NCBI RefSeq assembly: GCF_008124625.1 | Contig: NZ_VNHM01000008.1 | Location: 87,737-151,736, forward strand | From: Desulfallas thermosapovorans DSM 6562 | GTDB lineage: Bacteria > Bacillota > Desulfotomaculia > Desulfotomaculales > Desulfallaceae | Direction of reading: 5' to 3' | Length of the DNA stretch: 64,000 bases | Part shown: in pieces, positions 34,588-43,381 of the stretch | How positions within the stretch are numbered: position 1 is the stretch's first letter | How the letters are laid out: the number at the start of each line of letters is the position of its first letter | Position numbers and translations under genes: made by a program | Notes under the pieces: generated by a model | The model's input: only the letters and a program-made list of their open reading frames with translations | Database searches by the model: none | Told to the model about the DNA's origin: nothing

Positions 34588-35091
34588 ATGCTGGGTACAA
34601 AGAAAATTAAAGAATTAATGATTCCTTTATCTGAATACCCGAAAGTATACGATGACGATAGTTTAAGGGACGCCATTAGTAGCTTGAAGGCATTCAGAGC
34701 CGGTGATAATAGACATCGCTCGGTTTTGGTGTTCAGCAGAACAAAAAAGATTAATAATGAAGAGAAGCTGGTGGGCATATTAACGGTCAGAGATATATTA
34801 AATCATATAAAAGGTAAAACCTTAAGTTATAACGGTGCGGAACTATTTGCCGTATCCTGGTCCAGATTCTATCATAAAGAGCCGTTAAAGAAGTCGGTGG
34901 TAACTAAAGTTGGAGATGTAATAAGCCCCCTGGTACAGGCATTTGTTCAGTCAGAACAGAGTGTAACCGATGCTATACGTTTGATGATGACAAAAAACGT
35001 CAACATTCTGCCTGTGTTCGAGGGCCAAAAGGCAGTTGGGGTTATCCGGGGGATTGACTTGCTGGATTACATTTGGGATATGTGTGAGTAA
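34588..35091 (+). CDS. Two-CBS-domain protein
   Basis: A 167-aa protein made of a CBS pair: KIKELMIPLSEYPKVYDDDS at the start and DAIRLMMTKNVNILPVFEGQKAVGVIRGIDLLDYI at the end. CBS pairs bind adenine nucleotides and usually regulate a partner. Start ATG 34588 follows AAAGGTGG; earlier in-frame codons lack an RBS. It stands alone between the kinase and a GerMN lipoprotein gene, so its partner is unknown. Confidence 0.85.
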   Translation: MLGTKKIKELMIPLSEYPKVYDDDSLRDAISSLKAFRAGDNRHRSVLVFSRTKKINNEEKLVGILTVRDILNHIKGKTLSYNGAELFAVSWSRFYHKEPLKKSVVTKVGDVISPLVQAFVQSEQSVTDAIRLMMTKNVNILPVFEGQKAVGVIRGIDLLDYIWDMCE

Positions 35092-35259
35092 GGACCGTTT
35101 ACTGCTGTATAAAAGGCCGGTAGGCGGTTTTTTTCTGTAACAGTTTTGTAATAAATATTTAACTCCTTTTTACATCAGTGAAACATTTCAAATTTATACT
35201 AAACCCAAGCGGCAAAGTGTAAGACTATTATTCTATATCCAAGGAGGGAATTATTTATA

Positions 35260-35889
35260 ATGAATAATAAGAAAGGCATCAGGTTGGAGGGAATGGTGAC
35301 CCTGGTGGCGGTGCTGGCATTGTTAACCCTTGCCCTGGTGGCCTGCGCTCCCAATAATAATGCCGCCTCCCAGGGGGGTAACCAAAACCCGGGCGTTACC
35401 CGGGGGGGTAGCCCTGCGGGTGGCGGTGCGCCCGGTCCCAATGACGACATCAGTGCCAAACCGGCCAAAACCCGTCAAAAGGTCACCCTTTATTTCAGTG
35501 ACGACCAGGCTATGTACCTGGTGCCGGAGGAAAGAACAGTGACCAAAGGGGATGAATTGCTGGAAGCCGTGATTATCAGGGAATTAATCAGCGGTCCCCA
35601 AAAGGATAACCTGGAGCGGACCATACCTGAGGGAACCAAGCTGCTTTCAGTATCCGTGGTAAACGGTGTGGCCTATGTTAACTTCTCCAAAGAATTTCAA
35701 ACCAAACACTGGGGCGGATCGGCAGGCGAGATCATGACCCTGTACTCGGTGGTAAATTCTCTGGCCAGGCTACCGGGTATTGAAAAGGTCCAGTTCCTGC
35801 TGGAAAGCGATAAAAAAGAAAGTATTTTAAACGGCAATATGGACACCACCGTGCCCCTGGAACCGGATTACAGTTTGGTGGCCAAGTAA
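35260..35889 (+). CDS. GerMN-domain lipoprotein
   Basis: A 209-aa secreted protein. The lipoprotein signal has TM-like VTLVAVLALLTLALVAC (Cys near residue 29). A low-complexity Asn/Gly/Pro linker is followed by one GerMN domain (VTLYFSDDQAMYLVPEERTV, RELISGPQKDNLERTIPEGTKLLSV, AYVNFSKEF). GerMN proteins act in sporulation/germination or cell-envelope functions and likely bind peptidoglycan. Single gene with AAGGAGG upstream; a terminator follows at 35992. Confidence 0.9.
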   Translation: MNNKKGIRLEGMVTLVAVLALLTLALVACAPNNNAASQGGNQNPGVTRGGSPAGGGAPGPNDDISAKPAKTRQKVTLYFSDDQAMYLVPEERTVTKGDELLEAVIIRELISGPQKDNLERTIPEGTKLLSVSVVNGVAYVNFSKEFQTKHWGGSAGEIMTLYSVVNSLARLPGIEKVQFLLESDKKESILNGNMDTTVPLEPDYSLVAK

Positions 35890-35991
35890 AGTTTCAATTT
35901 TTACCGGTTCATGCATTTTTATATATGCCGGCAGTTTTATTAAAATAAATAAATTACGCAAAAAAATGATAATTATCTTGTTTTTGTGGCG

Positions 35992-36020
35992 TGCTCAGTT
36001 TAAAATCTGGGCATTTTTTT
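35992..36020 (+). terminator. Terminator after the GerMN gene
   Basis: The arms TGCTCAG and CTGGGCA (one G-T pair) around TTTAAAAT, followed by seven T. Confidence 0.8.
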
Positions 36021-36119
36021 ATAGCATAAAAATGATTTTAAAAGGAATACTAGAAACACTTATTGGGTATGATAGCTTGTTAAAATTTTTCTAATAAATT
36101 TTACGTGGAGGTGACGGTT

Positions 36120-36458
36120 TTGGCAGCAGATTCAACAAACAGCTTAATGACATTGGAGCATGTACTACCGGATTTAATGAGCAAAACAGCCGCCACCGGT
36201 TTGGTGCCGCGGGAATTGCAAGCTTATGTGGCCCCGGCGCTGGAGGAATTTAGAAATGAAATGGCCTCGGAATTGGGTATGGACGACTATGCCCATATAG
36301 ATAAAGGAGAACTGCCCAGCCGCCTTAACGGTAAAGTGGGTGGTGGAATGACCAAAAAAATGGTTTCATTTGCTGAAGCGGTGCTGGCATGGAACTATAA
36401 AAACCGCACGCTGCTAAATGAAGCGGGGGATAAGCAGCCCGAAATGATAACTGAATAA
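36120..36458 (+). CDS. Alpha/beta-type small acid-soluble spore protein, long form
   Basis: A 112-aa DNA-binding spore protein. The family core is present: APALEEFRNEMASELGMDDY (the EMASELG segment corresponds to the germination-protease site E-x-A-S-E) and LPSRLNGKVGGGMTKKMVSFAE. The core sits in longer N- and C-terminal regions than the usual 60-70 aa SASP, and the GELPSRLNG part differs from the common TSRENG/TSRANG. TTG 36120 follows GGAGGTGA at 5 nt; GTG 36105 would have no RBS. It supports an endospore-forming host. Confidence 0.88.
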   Translation: MAADSTNSLMTLEHVLPDLMSKTAATGLVPRELQAYVAPALEEFRNEMASELGMDDYAHIDKGELPSRLNGKVGGGMTKKMVSFAEAVLAWNYKNRTLLNEAGDKQPEMITE

Positions 36459-36466
36459 AACGCTCA

Positions 36467-36498
36467 GGCACGGTAAAAATGCCGTGTCTTTTATTTTT
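36467..36498 (+). terminator. Terminator after the SASP gene
   Basis: The arms GGCACGG and CCGTGTC (one G-T pair) with an 8-nt loop, then TTTTATTTTT. The following gap to 36753 is very AT-rich and should contain the promoter for the long Hdr/Mvh/Hyp block. Confidence 0.8.
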
Positions 36499-36753
36499 GT
36501 TTAACCAAAGCATATTCTTTAAACAAACCCTTTTAGAAATTTTGTTCATTATAATTCCAATTAATCAGTTAATATGATATAATTTACAAAACTGTTGTCA
36601 CTACATATTGTAATTAAAGTGCAAAGTAATTCTATATTGCAGGAAGCAGGGGTGATAGTTTTTAAATTTTCAAAATATACTAAATGTAAAGAAAAATAAT
36701 TATGTTCATAATTAACGGTAATTATAACTCGTATTTGTTAAGGAGGTGTTTTT

Positions 36754-39700
36754 TTGACTCAACAGAAGATTGGCGCGGTGCTGGTGGTCGGCGGCGGTGT
36801 GACCGGTATTCAAGCTGCGCTGGATCTGGCGGAATCGGGTTATTATGTTTACCTGGTGGAAAACTCCCCGGCCATCGGGGGAGTGATGGCGCAGCTGGAT
36901 AAAACCTTTCCCACCAATGATTGCTCCATGTGTATTCTTTCGCCCAAACTGGTGGAAAGCGGGCGGCACGGAAATATAGAGTTAATTACCAACGCTTGGG
37001 TGGACAGTGTGCAGGGAGAGACCGGCAATTTTACAGTTAGCCTGCGGGTTAAACCCCGTTATGTAGACGTGGATAAATGCGTGAGCTGCGGTGTGTGCGC
37101 TGAAAAGTGTCCCGTGAAAGTGCCCGACCGGTTTAATGCGGGGTTAAGTGGGCGCAAGGCTATTTATACCAAGTATGCCCAGGCCGTGCCCTCGGCCTAT
37201 GTTATTGACAGTGAACACTGTCTGTATCTTACCAGGGGACGGGAAAAGGGTAAGGATATCTGCAAACTGTGTGTCAAACATTGTAAAAGCAATGCCATCG
37301 ATTTTAGCCAGGTGGAGCAAATTAAGGCCCTGCAGGTGGGGGCAATTATACTAAGCTCGGGGTTTGAGCCCTTCAATCCCAGGGATTTTCGCAATTATGG
37401 CTACGGTACATATCCCAATGTGCTGACCAGTATTGAATTTGAGCGGATATTAAGCGCCTCGGGTCCTACGGCCGGGCACCTGGTAAGGCCCTCGGACGGC
37501 CGGACGCCCCGCCGGATAGCCTGGATTCAGTGCGTGGGATCCCGGGATGTGGCTAAAAGCGGCAATGCTTATTGTTCTTCCGTATGCTGTACCTATGCCC
37601 TGAAGGAGGCTATTGTGGCCCTGGAGCACGCCCACGGTGAGCTGGACACCACTATTTTCTATATGGATATGCGGACCTTTGGTAAAGACTTTGAGCGTTA
37701 CCTGGAACGGGCCAAATATGAATTCGGCGTGCGCCTGGTCCGTTCCCGTATATTCGCGCTTGAACAAGGGGAAGACCAGAGCCTGGCCATCAGGTATGCT
37801 TTGCCCGACGGCCGGGTACAGACCGGTGTATTTGATTTGGTGGTACTATCCGTGGGATTGGAGCCCGCCAAATATAATATTGAACTGTCCGGTAAACTGG
37901 GTGTTCGCCTGAACAAATACGGATTTTGCCAGTATCCCAACTTTAACCCGGTGAGCACATCCCAGCAGGGTATATTTGCCTGTGGTGCTTTTCAGGGGCC
38001 CATGAGCATACCCCGGGCTGTGGTGCAGGCCAGCGCCGCCGCCGGAAATGCCGCGGCCCTGCTAACCGAAGTTAGAAATACGCTGGTGCGCAAACAATCC
38101 GTGACGCCTGAACGGGATGTCTCGGGTCAAGAGCCCCGGGTGGGTGTATTTGTCTGCCGCTGCGGGATTAACATCGGCGCGGTGGTGGATGTGCCGGAGG
38201 TGGTCGAGTTTGCCCGGGGCTTGCCCGGGGTGGTGCATGCCGAGGAGTGTTTGTTTGCCTGCTCCCAGGATAACCAGCAGAACATCAAACAGTTAATTGC
38301 CGGTAAAGGTTTAAACCGGGTAGTCGTGGCCTCCTGTACGCCGCGCACCCACGAGCCCATGTTCCGGCAGACATTGCGGGAGGCGGGTCTGAACCCCTAT
38401 TTGTTTGAAATGGCCAATATCCGGGAGCACTGTTCCTGGGTGCACAGCGGCAGCAGCGATGTGGCCACCCAAAAGGCCAAAAGCCTGGTGAAGCGGGCGG
38501 TATCCCGGGTGGTATTGCAGGAACCCCTGTATGAAATCGATCTGGGGGTTAAACAGGCGGCCTTGGTGGTGGGCGGCGGAGTGGCCGGTATGGAATGCGC
38601 TCTGGATTTGGCCCGGCAGGGTATCAAAGTGTACCTGCTGGAGAAAAGGAACGAGCTGGGCGGGCTGACCCGGCGTATTCACTATACCATGGACAGGCGG
38701 GATGTGAAGAGCTATTTGCGCGATCTCACCGCCAAAGTTATGGCCCACCCGCTGATTGAGGTGCACTGCAATGCGGTAATCGACGATGTCTACGGTTACG
38801 TGGGCAATTATGTCACCGGTTTTACCACCCCGGAAGGTAAGCGGAAGGTAAACCACGGGGTGGCTGTAATTGCCATCGGGGGAGAGGAATATAAACCTGT
38901 GGAGTACCTGTACGGCCAGGACCCCCGGGTGATGACCTGTCTTGATTTGGAGGGGTTGATTTGGGAAAACAGCGCGCTGCTGCAGAAGGCCCGCAATGTG
39001 GTGATGATACAGTGTGTGGGTTCAAGGGAACCCCAGCGCCCTTACTGCAGCCGGGTATGCTGTTCGGAGAGTGTCAAGAACGCCATTAAACTAAAGGAAT
39101 CTTATCCGCTGCTCAATGTTTTCGTATTGTGCCGGGATATGCGCACCTACGGGTTCTTTGAGGGTCTATACCAGAAGGCCCGGCGTATGGGGGTTATATT
39201 CATCAAATATGCCCAGGACAGCAAACCGCAGGTGGAACAGGTACCGGCTAAAGGGGGCACGGGGCTGCAGGTAACCGTTACGGACCATGTACTGGGGCAA
39301 CCTGTGGTGATTAATGCCGATATAGTGGCCCTGGCGGCGGCCATTCTGGCCCCGGAGGACGGTGCCGCCATAGCCGGCCTTTTCAAGGTGCCCCGCAATG
39401 ATGAGGGCTTTTTCCTGGAGGCCCATGTCAAGCTTCGCCCGGTGGACTTTACCACCGACGGTGTTTTTATGTGCGGTTTGGCCCACGCCCCTAAATTAAT
39501 TGATGAAAGCATTGCCCAGGGCAAGGCGGCGGCGGCCCGGGCCATGACGGTGCTGTCCAGCGAAAACCTGGTGGCCGGCGGGGTGGTGTCCGTTATTGAT
39601 AAAGACAAATGTTCGGGCTGCCGGATTTGCGTGGGGTTGTGTCCCTACTCCGCCATCTCCTTTAATGAAGAGTTGAAGGTGGCCGAAATTAACCAGGTCC

Positions 39701-39810
39701 TCTGCAAAGGCTGTGGTGTTTGTGCCTCGGCATGCCCCACCAAAGCTTGTTCCACCAGGAACTTCAGTGATGAAATTATCCTGGCTGAGATAGAGGCACT
39801 GTGCACCTGA
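36754..39810 (+). CDS. hdrA: Tandem HdrA-like flavoprotein (heterodisulfide reductase subunit A family)
   Basis: A 1018-aa electron-transfer flavoprotein made of two HdrA-like modules. Module 1 has an FAD site (VVGGGVTGIQAALDLAESG, near residue 10), the HdrA Cys segment DCSMCILSPKL, a ferredoxin motif CVSCGVCAEKCP (near 108) and CKLCVKHC. Module 2 begins near 463 with FVCRCGINIG, has a second FAD site GGGVAGMECALDLA (near 604), and ends in two [4Fe-4S] motifs (CSGCRICVGLCP near 952, CKGCGVCASACP near 983). HdrA is the flavin site for electron bifurcation. The MvhD, MvhG and MvhA genes that follow supply hydrogen-derived electrons. TTG start, AGGAGGTG 5 nt upstream. HdrB and HdrC are not here. 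Confidence 0.92.
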   Translation: MTQQKIGAVLVVGGGVTGIQAALDLAESGYYVYLVENSPAIGGVMAQLDKTFPTNDCSMCILSPKLVESGRHGNIELITNAWVDSVQGETGNFTVSLRVKPRYVDVDKCVSCGVCAEKCPVKVPDRFNAGLSGRKAIYTKYAQAVPSAYVIDSEHCLYLTRGREKGKDICKLCVKHCKSNAIDFSQVEQIKALQVGAIILSSGFEPFNPRDFRNYGYGTYPNVLTSIEFERILSASGPTAGHLVRPSDGRTPRRIAWIQCVGSRDVAKSGNAYCSSVCCTYALKEAIVALEHAHGELDTTIFYMDMRTFGKDFERYLERAKYEFGVRLVRSRIFALEQGEDQSLAIRYALPDGRVQTGVFDLVVLSVGLEPAKYNIELSGKLGVRLNKYGFCQYPNFNPVSTSQQGIFACGAFQGPMSIPRAVVQASAAAGNAAALLTEVRNTLVRKQSVTPERDVSGQEPRVGVFVCRCGINIGAVVDVPEVVEFARGLPGVVHAEECLFACSQDNQQNIKQLIAGKGLNRVVVASCTPRTHEPMFRQTLREAGLNPYLFEMANIREHCSWVHSGSSDVATQKAKSLVKRAVSRVVLQEPLYEIDLGVKQAALVVGGGVAGMECALDLARQGIKVYLLEKRNELGGLTRRIHYTMDRRDVKSYLRDLTAKVMAHPLIEVHCNAVIDDVYGYVGNYVTGFTTPEGKRKVNHGVAVIAIGGEEYKPVEYLYGQDPRVMTCLDLEGLIWENSALLQKARNVVMIQCVGSREPQRPYCSRVCCSESVKNAIKLKESYPLLNVFVLCRDMRTYGFFEGLYQKARRMGVIFIKYAQDSKPQVEQVPAKGGTGLQVTVTDHVLGQPVVINADIVALAAAILAPEDGAAIAGLFKVPRNDEGFFLEAHVKLRPVDFTTDGVFMCGLAHAPKLIDESIAQGKAAAARAMTVLSSENLVAGGVVSVIDKDKCSGCRICVGLCPYSAISFNEELKVAEINQVLCKGCGVCASACPTKACSTRNFSDEIILAEIEALCT

Positions 39811-39887
39811 TGGAAGGTGGGTGTCGTTTGTTCACCAAGCATTCGACCGGTTTAATTGAATGACCGGTTATGAAAGGAGGACCATGG

Positions 39888-40325
39888 ATGGAAAATTTCG
39901 AGCCCAAAATAATCGGGTTTTTGTGTAACTGGTGCAGTTATGCCGGGGCGGATTTGGCCGGGGTCAGCCGGCTGCAGTACCCGGCCAACCTGCGGGTGGT
40001 GCGGGTAATGTGCTCCGGGCGTGTGGATCCCACCTTTGTGTTCAAGGCGCTGGACGGGGGCGCGGACGGGGTGCTCATCGCAGGGTGCCACCCCGGAGAT
40101 TGCCATTATTCGGACGGTAATTACAATACCATGAAGCGTTACCCGCTGATGCTGCAAGTGCTGGAGCAAATGGGCGTGGATAAAAGACGGGTGCGGTTGG
40201 AGTGGATTTCAGCCGCCGAGGGGCCGCAGTTTGCCAGTATTGTCAATGAGTTTACCGAGCAAATCCGGCAATTGGGTCCCTTTAAGAAAGGGGAGCGCAC
40301 CGAAAGGGGGGCTGAAGTTGGCTAA
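39888..40325 (+). CDS. mvhD: MvhD-type [2Fe-2S] subunit linking hydrogenase to HdrA
   Basis: A 145-aa subunit that carries electrons from MvhAG to HdrA. The family cysteines are present: GFLCNWCSYAGADLAG, VMCSGRVD and IAGCHPGDCHY. ATG 39888 is chosen because AAAGGAGG has a 7-nt spacer. It lies 77 nt after hdrA and overlaps mvhG by 8 nt. It contains Cys, not Sec, at the positions where some methanogens use Sec. Confidence 0.93.
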   Translation: MENFEPKIIGFLCNWCSYAGADLAGVSRLQYPANLRVVRVMCSGRVDPTFVFKALDGGADGVLIAGCHPGDCHYSDGNYNTMKRYPLMLQVLEQMGVDKRRVRLEWISAAEGPQFASIVNEFTEQIRQLGPFKKGERTERGAEVG

Positions 40326-41274
40326 ACTGAAATTGGCCCTTTACTGGGCCGCCGCTTGCGGTGGCTGTGACGTGGCCGTGCTGGACGTGCACGAAAAGAT
40401 TTTGGACATTGCCGGTGTGGCGGATATAGTGTTATGGCCCGTGGCCACCGACCACAAGTACGCCGATGTGGAAAAAATGGCGCCGGGCAGCATAGATGTG
40501 TGCCTGTTCAACGGTGCGGTGCGCAATTCGGAAAACGAGCATATGGCCAGGTTGCTGCGGGAGAAATCCAGGGTGATGGTTGCCTTCGGCAGTTGCGCGG
40601 TGTCCGGCGGCATACCGGCCCTGGCCAACTTCAAGCAGCGGGAGGATATTTTGCAGCGGGTATACATGGATACCCCTTCCACCGTTAATCCCGGGCAGGT
40701 GCTGCCGGTTACCGGCTGCCCGGTGAACGAGGGTGTTTTGCACCTGCCCGAGTTTTTTGATTTTGTGCACAGCCTGAACCAGGTGGTGGAGGTGGATTAC
40801 TACGTGCCGGGCTGCCCGCCCACCGCCCAGCGGATCTGGGAAGTGGTGCAGGCCATTGCTGCGGGCAATTTGCCCGGGGCGGGAGCCACCGTGGGTGCAT
40901 TGGAAAAATCTTTGTGTGATGAATGCCCCCGGGAAAAAAGCAATAAGAAAATCAAGCGTTTTTACCGCAGCCACGAAATTATACCCGACCCCCACCGGTG
41001 CCTGCTGGAACAGGGTTTACTGTGCATGGGTCCGGTAACCCGGGGCGGGTGCGGAGCCCAGTGTATCAACGCCAATATGCCCTGCCGGGGCTGTTACGGG
41101 CCGCTGCCCGGGGTAATTGACCAAGGGGCCAAGTATATCAGCAGTATCGGTGCGGTTATAGACGCGCGCACGCCCGAAGAAGCGGAGGAGATACTGGCGG
41201 GTATTGCCGACCCGGCGGGCACCTTTTACCGTTTTGGCATGGCCACAGCACTATTGAAGGGGGCGAACAGGTAG
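40318..41274 (+). CDS. mvhG: [NiFe] hydrogenase small subunit MvhG (group 3c type)
   Basis: A 318-aa Fe-S subunit of the cytoplasmic Mvh-type hydrogenase. The proximal cluster motif ACGGCDVAVLD is at the N-terminus, with GSCAVSGG, TGCPVNE and PGCPP following, and then extra C-terminal cysteines (CLLEQGLLCMGPVTRGGCGAQC, MPCRGCYGP). No Tat signal, which fits a cytoplasmic enzyme. TTG 40318 sits inside the end of mvhD behind AAAGGGGGG. The stop overlaps the mvhA start (TAGTG). Confidence 0.94.
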   Translation: MAKLKLALYWAAACGGCDVAVLDVHEKILDIAGVADIVLWPVATDHKYADVEKMAPGSIDVCLFNGAVRNSENEHMARLLREKSRVMVAFGSCAVSGGIPALANFKQREDILQRVYMDTPSTVNPGQVLPVTGCPVNEGVLHLPEFFDFVHSLNQVVEVDYYVPGCPPTAQRIWEVVQAIAAGNLPGAGATVGALEKSLCDECPREKSNKKIKRFYRSHEIIPDPHRCLLEQGLLCMGPVTRGGCGAQCINANMPCRGCYGPLPGVIDQGAKYISSIGAVIDARTPEEAEEILAGIADPAGTFYRFGMATALLKGANR

Positions 41275-42737
41275 TGGGCAGAAGAATAACCATTGATCCC
41301 ATCACCCGGCTGGAGGGACACGGTAAAATAGAAATTTTCCTGGATGAAGCCGGTGCCGTGGATAACGTGTATTTCCAAATACCCGAACTGCGGGGTTTTG
41401 AAAAGTTTTGCGAAGGCCGACCGGTGGAGGAACTGCCCCGGATTGTCAGCCGTATTTGCGGCGTCTGACCGGGGGCGCACCATATGGCCTCGGGTAAGGC
41501 CAACGATGCGGTTTTCGGGGTGCAAGTGCCTTCAGCGGCCAAGAAACTGCGGGAGTTGTTTTACAGCGCCCATTTCTTGCACAGTCATATCGCCCATTTT
41601 TATGCCCTGGCCGCCCCGGACTTTGTGCTGGGGCCGGATGCCGACCCCGCCCAGCGCAATATTCTGGGGGTGGTAAATAAAGTGGGCCTGGAAATCGGGG
41701 GTGAGGTGATCAAACACCGGGCCTATGCCCAGGATATCCAGGCCATGCTGGGAGGTAAAGCCACCCACCCGGTGTGGGTGCTGCCGGGGGGTGTCAGCAA
41801 GGGATTGACCGAAGAGGAGCGCCGCAAGGTGGAGGAGATGGCCCGCTCCTGTGTGGAGTTTGCCAAGTTCTCCCTCAAGTTGTTTGACGATGTGGTTTTG
41901 AAAAACAAAAGTTACGTGGAATTAATCTTAAGCGATGGTTACCGGTTGGTGACCAATTACATGGGTCTGGTGGACGCCAACAATAAAGTGAACTTTTATG
42001 ACGGCCAGGTGCGTATAGTGGATACAAAGGGATTAGAGATAGGTAAATACAGCCCCGGTGAATACCTGGACTATGTCAGCGAACACGTGGAACCCTGGAG
42101 TTACCTGAAGTTCCCCTACCTCAAAAAGCACGGCTGGACAGGTTTCACCGAGGGACCGGGCACGGGCATTTACCAGGCGGCTCCCCTGGCCAGGCTTAAC
42201 GCCGCGGATGGTATGGCCACCCCGGTGGCCCAGGAAGCCTATGAAAAATTCTTCGACACGCTGGGTGGCAAGCCCGTTCATGCGGTACTGGCAGCCCACT
42301 GGGCGCGCCTGGTGGAGCTTGTCTACGCGGCGGAACGCCTGCTGGAGTTGAGCCTGGACGAAGAAATCACCAGCCCGGATATTCGGGTCATCCCCACCGC
42401 CACACCGGACGAGGGCGTGGCTATTATCGAGGCACCCCGGGGAACCCTGACCCACCACTATAAAACCGACGCCAACGGTTTGGTTACTGCGGTGAACTTG
42501 ATTGTGGGCACCACCAACAACCACGCGCCCATTTACATGGCCGTCAAAAAGGCGGCCCAGGCCGTGATCAAACCCGGCGTTGAGATAACCCAGGGCCTGC
42601 TCAACAGGGTGGAAATGGCCTTCCGTTCCTACGACCCCTGCTTCAGCTGCGCCACCCACGCCATCTACGGTGAAGTGCCGCTGCAGGTGGTGGTATACAA
42701 CGCCTCGGGCAAGCCCCTGACAAAAATTCCTTCATGA
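41274..42737 (+). CDS. mvhA: [NiFe] hydrogenase large subunit MvhA with in-frame UGA at the L1 motif (candidate selenoprotein)
   Basis: Large subunit carrying the NiFe active site, 487 residues if the UGA at 41466-41468 (codon 65) is read through. The frame is the same on both sides, and the motif reads R-I-C-G-V-[UGA]-P-G-A-H-H, where all standard enzymes have R-x-C-G-x-C. The C-terminal L2 motif DPCFSCATH keeps both Cys. The protein continues 25 residues past that His, the tail normally removed by the maturation protease encoded downstream. A SECIS-like hairpin follows the UGA. The alternatives are a mutation or sequencing error of TGC/TGT, or termination giving a 64-residue fragment. GTG start, overlapping mvhG by 1 nt. 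Confidence 0.9.
41466..41507 (+). promoter_or_regulatory. Candidate bacterial SECIS element after the mvhA UGA
   Basis: The UGA at 41466-41468 is followed 16 nt later by a hairpin. Arms TGGCC (41485-41489) and GGCCA (41498-41502) hold loop TCGGGTAA, with a possible lower stem CAT/ATG. The apical loop lies 22 nt after the UGA and contains G residues, within the usual spacing and loop features of bacterial SECIS elements such as fdhF. The short 5-bp upper stem is a weakness. Folding was done by eye. Confidence 0.5.
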
Positions 42738-42797
42738 CGTTTTGGGCCTAAAAGGGCATGGACATAAGATTGAAAGGTCAAAAGAAAGATAAATGCT

Positions 42798-42839
42798 TTA
42801 AATTGCTTGCCGTTTTTTTTCAAACGGCAAGCAATTTAA
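42798..42839 (+). terminator. Strong 18-bp hairpin between mvhA and the protease gene
   Basis: Perfect 18-nt arms (42798-42815 and 42822-42839) with core TTGCTTGCCG/CGGCAAGCAA and loop TTTTTC. There is no separate T run after it. It may end most Hdr/Mvh transcripts or stabilise the upstream mRNA, lowering expression of the maturation genes relative to the structural genes. Confidence 0.7.
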
Positions 42840-42880
42840 GGTGCTAAAATTACATAAAACGGGTCAGGATGGTAATGTAG

Positions 42881-43360
42881 ATGAAAAAAAACACTAATAT
42901 ATATATCATCGGCTGCGGCAACGAGCTGGCCGGTGATGACGGCGTTGGTATTGCCGTGGTGCGCAGATTGATGGCCGAAACCAAACTGCCCGGCGGGGTA
43001 CAAATCATAGAGGCGGGTATTCCCGGACTTTCCCTGGTGGAACTGATGCTGGGTGCGAATAAAGTAATACTGGTGGATTCCTTCCTGGGAGGTACTGCAC
43101 CGGGCACAGTGCGATGCTTCGGGGAGGAAGAACTGCCACCGCCCAGCTATAACGCTGGCCAATCCCACGGTATTGGTTTGCGGGAGGCCCTTTCCTTCGC
43201 CCGTGGAGTGATGCCCGGCAATTTCCCCGAGCAAGTTGTGGTGGTGGGAGTGGAAATTGAGCGTCCCCTAAGATGGGTACAGGGACTTTCCCCGGCGGTG
43301 GAGGCAGCGGTGGAACAGGCCATGGATATGGTGGTTACGCAATTAAACACGTGGCGGTAA
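42881..43360 (+). CDS. [NiFe] hydrogenase maturation protease (HycI/HyaD family)
   Basis: A 159-aa endopeptidase that removes the C-terminal tail of the large subunit after Ni insertion. The family signature is visible: GCGNELAGDDGVGIAVV at the start, with the conserved Asp/Glu positions (GDD, EAGIPGLSL) and the region LVDSF. It sits next to mvhA, whose predicted tail is 25 residues. RBS AGGATGG. It opens the maturation block protease-hypA-hypB-hypC-hypD-hypE-CBS-hypF. Confidence 0.92.
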   Translation: MKKNTNIYIIGCGNELAGDDGVGIAVVRRLMAETKLPGGVQIIEAGIPGLSLVELMLGANKVILVDSFLGGTAPGTVRCFGEEELPPPSYNAGQSHGIGLREALSFARGVMPGNFPEQVVVVGVEIERPLRWVQGLSPAVEAAVEQAMDMVVTQLNTWR

Positions 43361-43381
43361 ATTGGAAGCGGGGTCTTAGCG

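Noticed and set aside
35968..35977. GATAATTATC as a Fur box
   Set aside because: Only 10 bp of symmetry, located downstream of a stop and upstream of a terminator, with no iron gene nearby.
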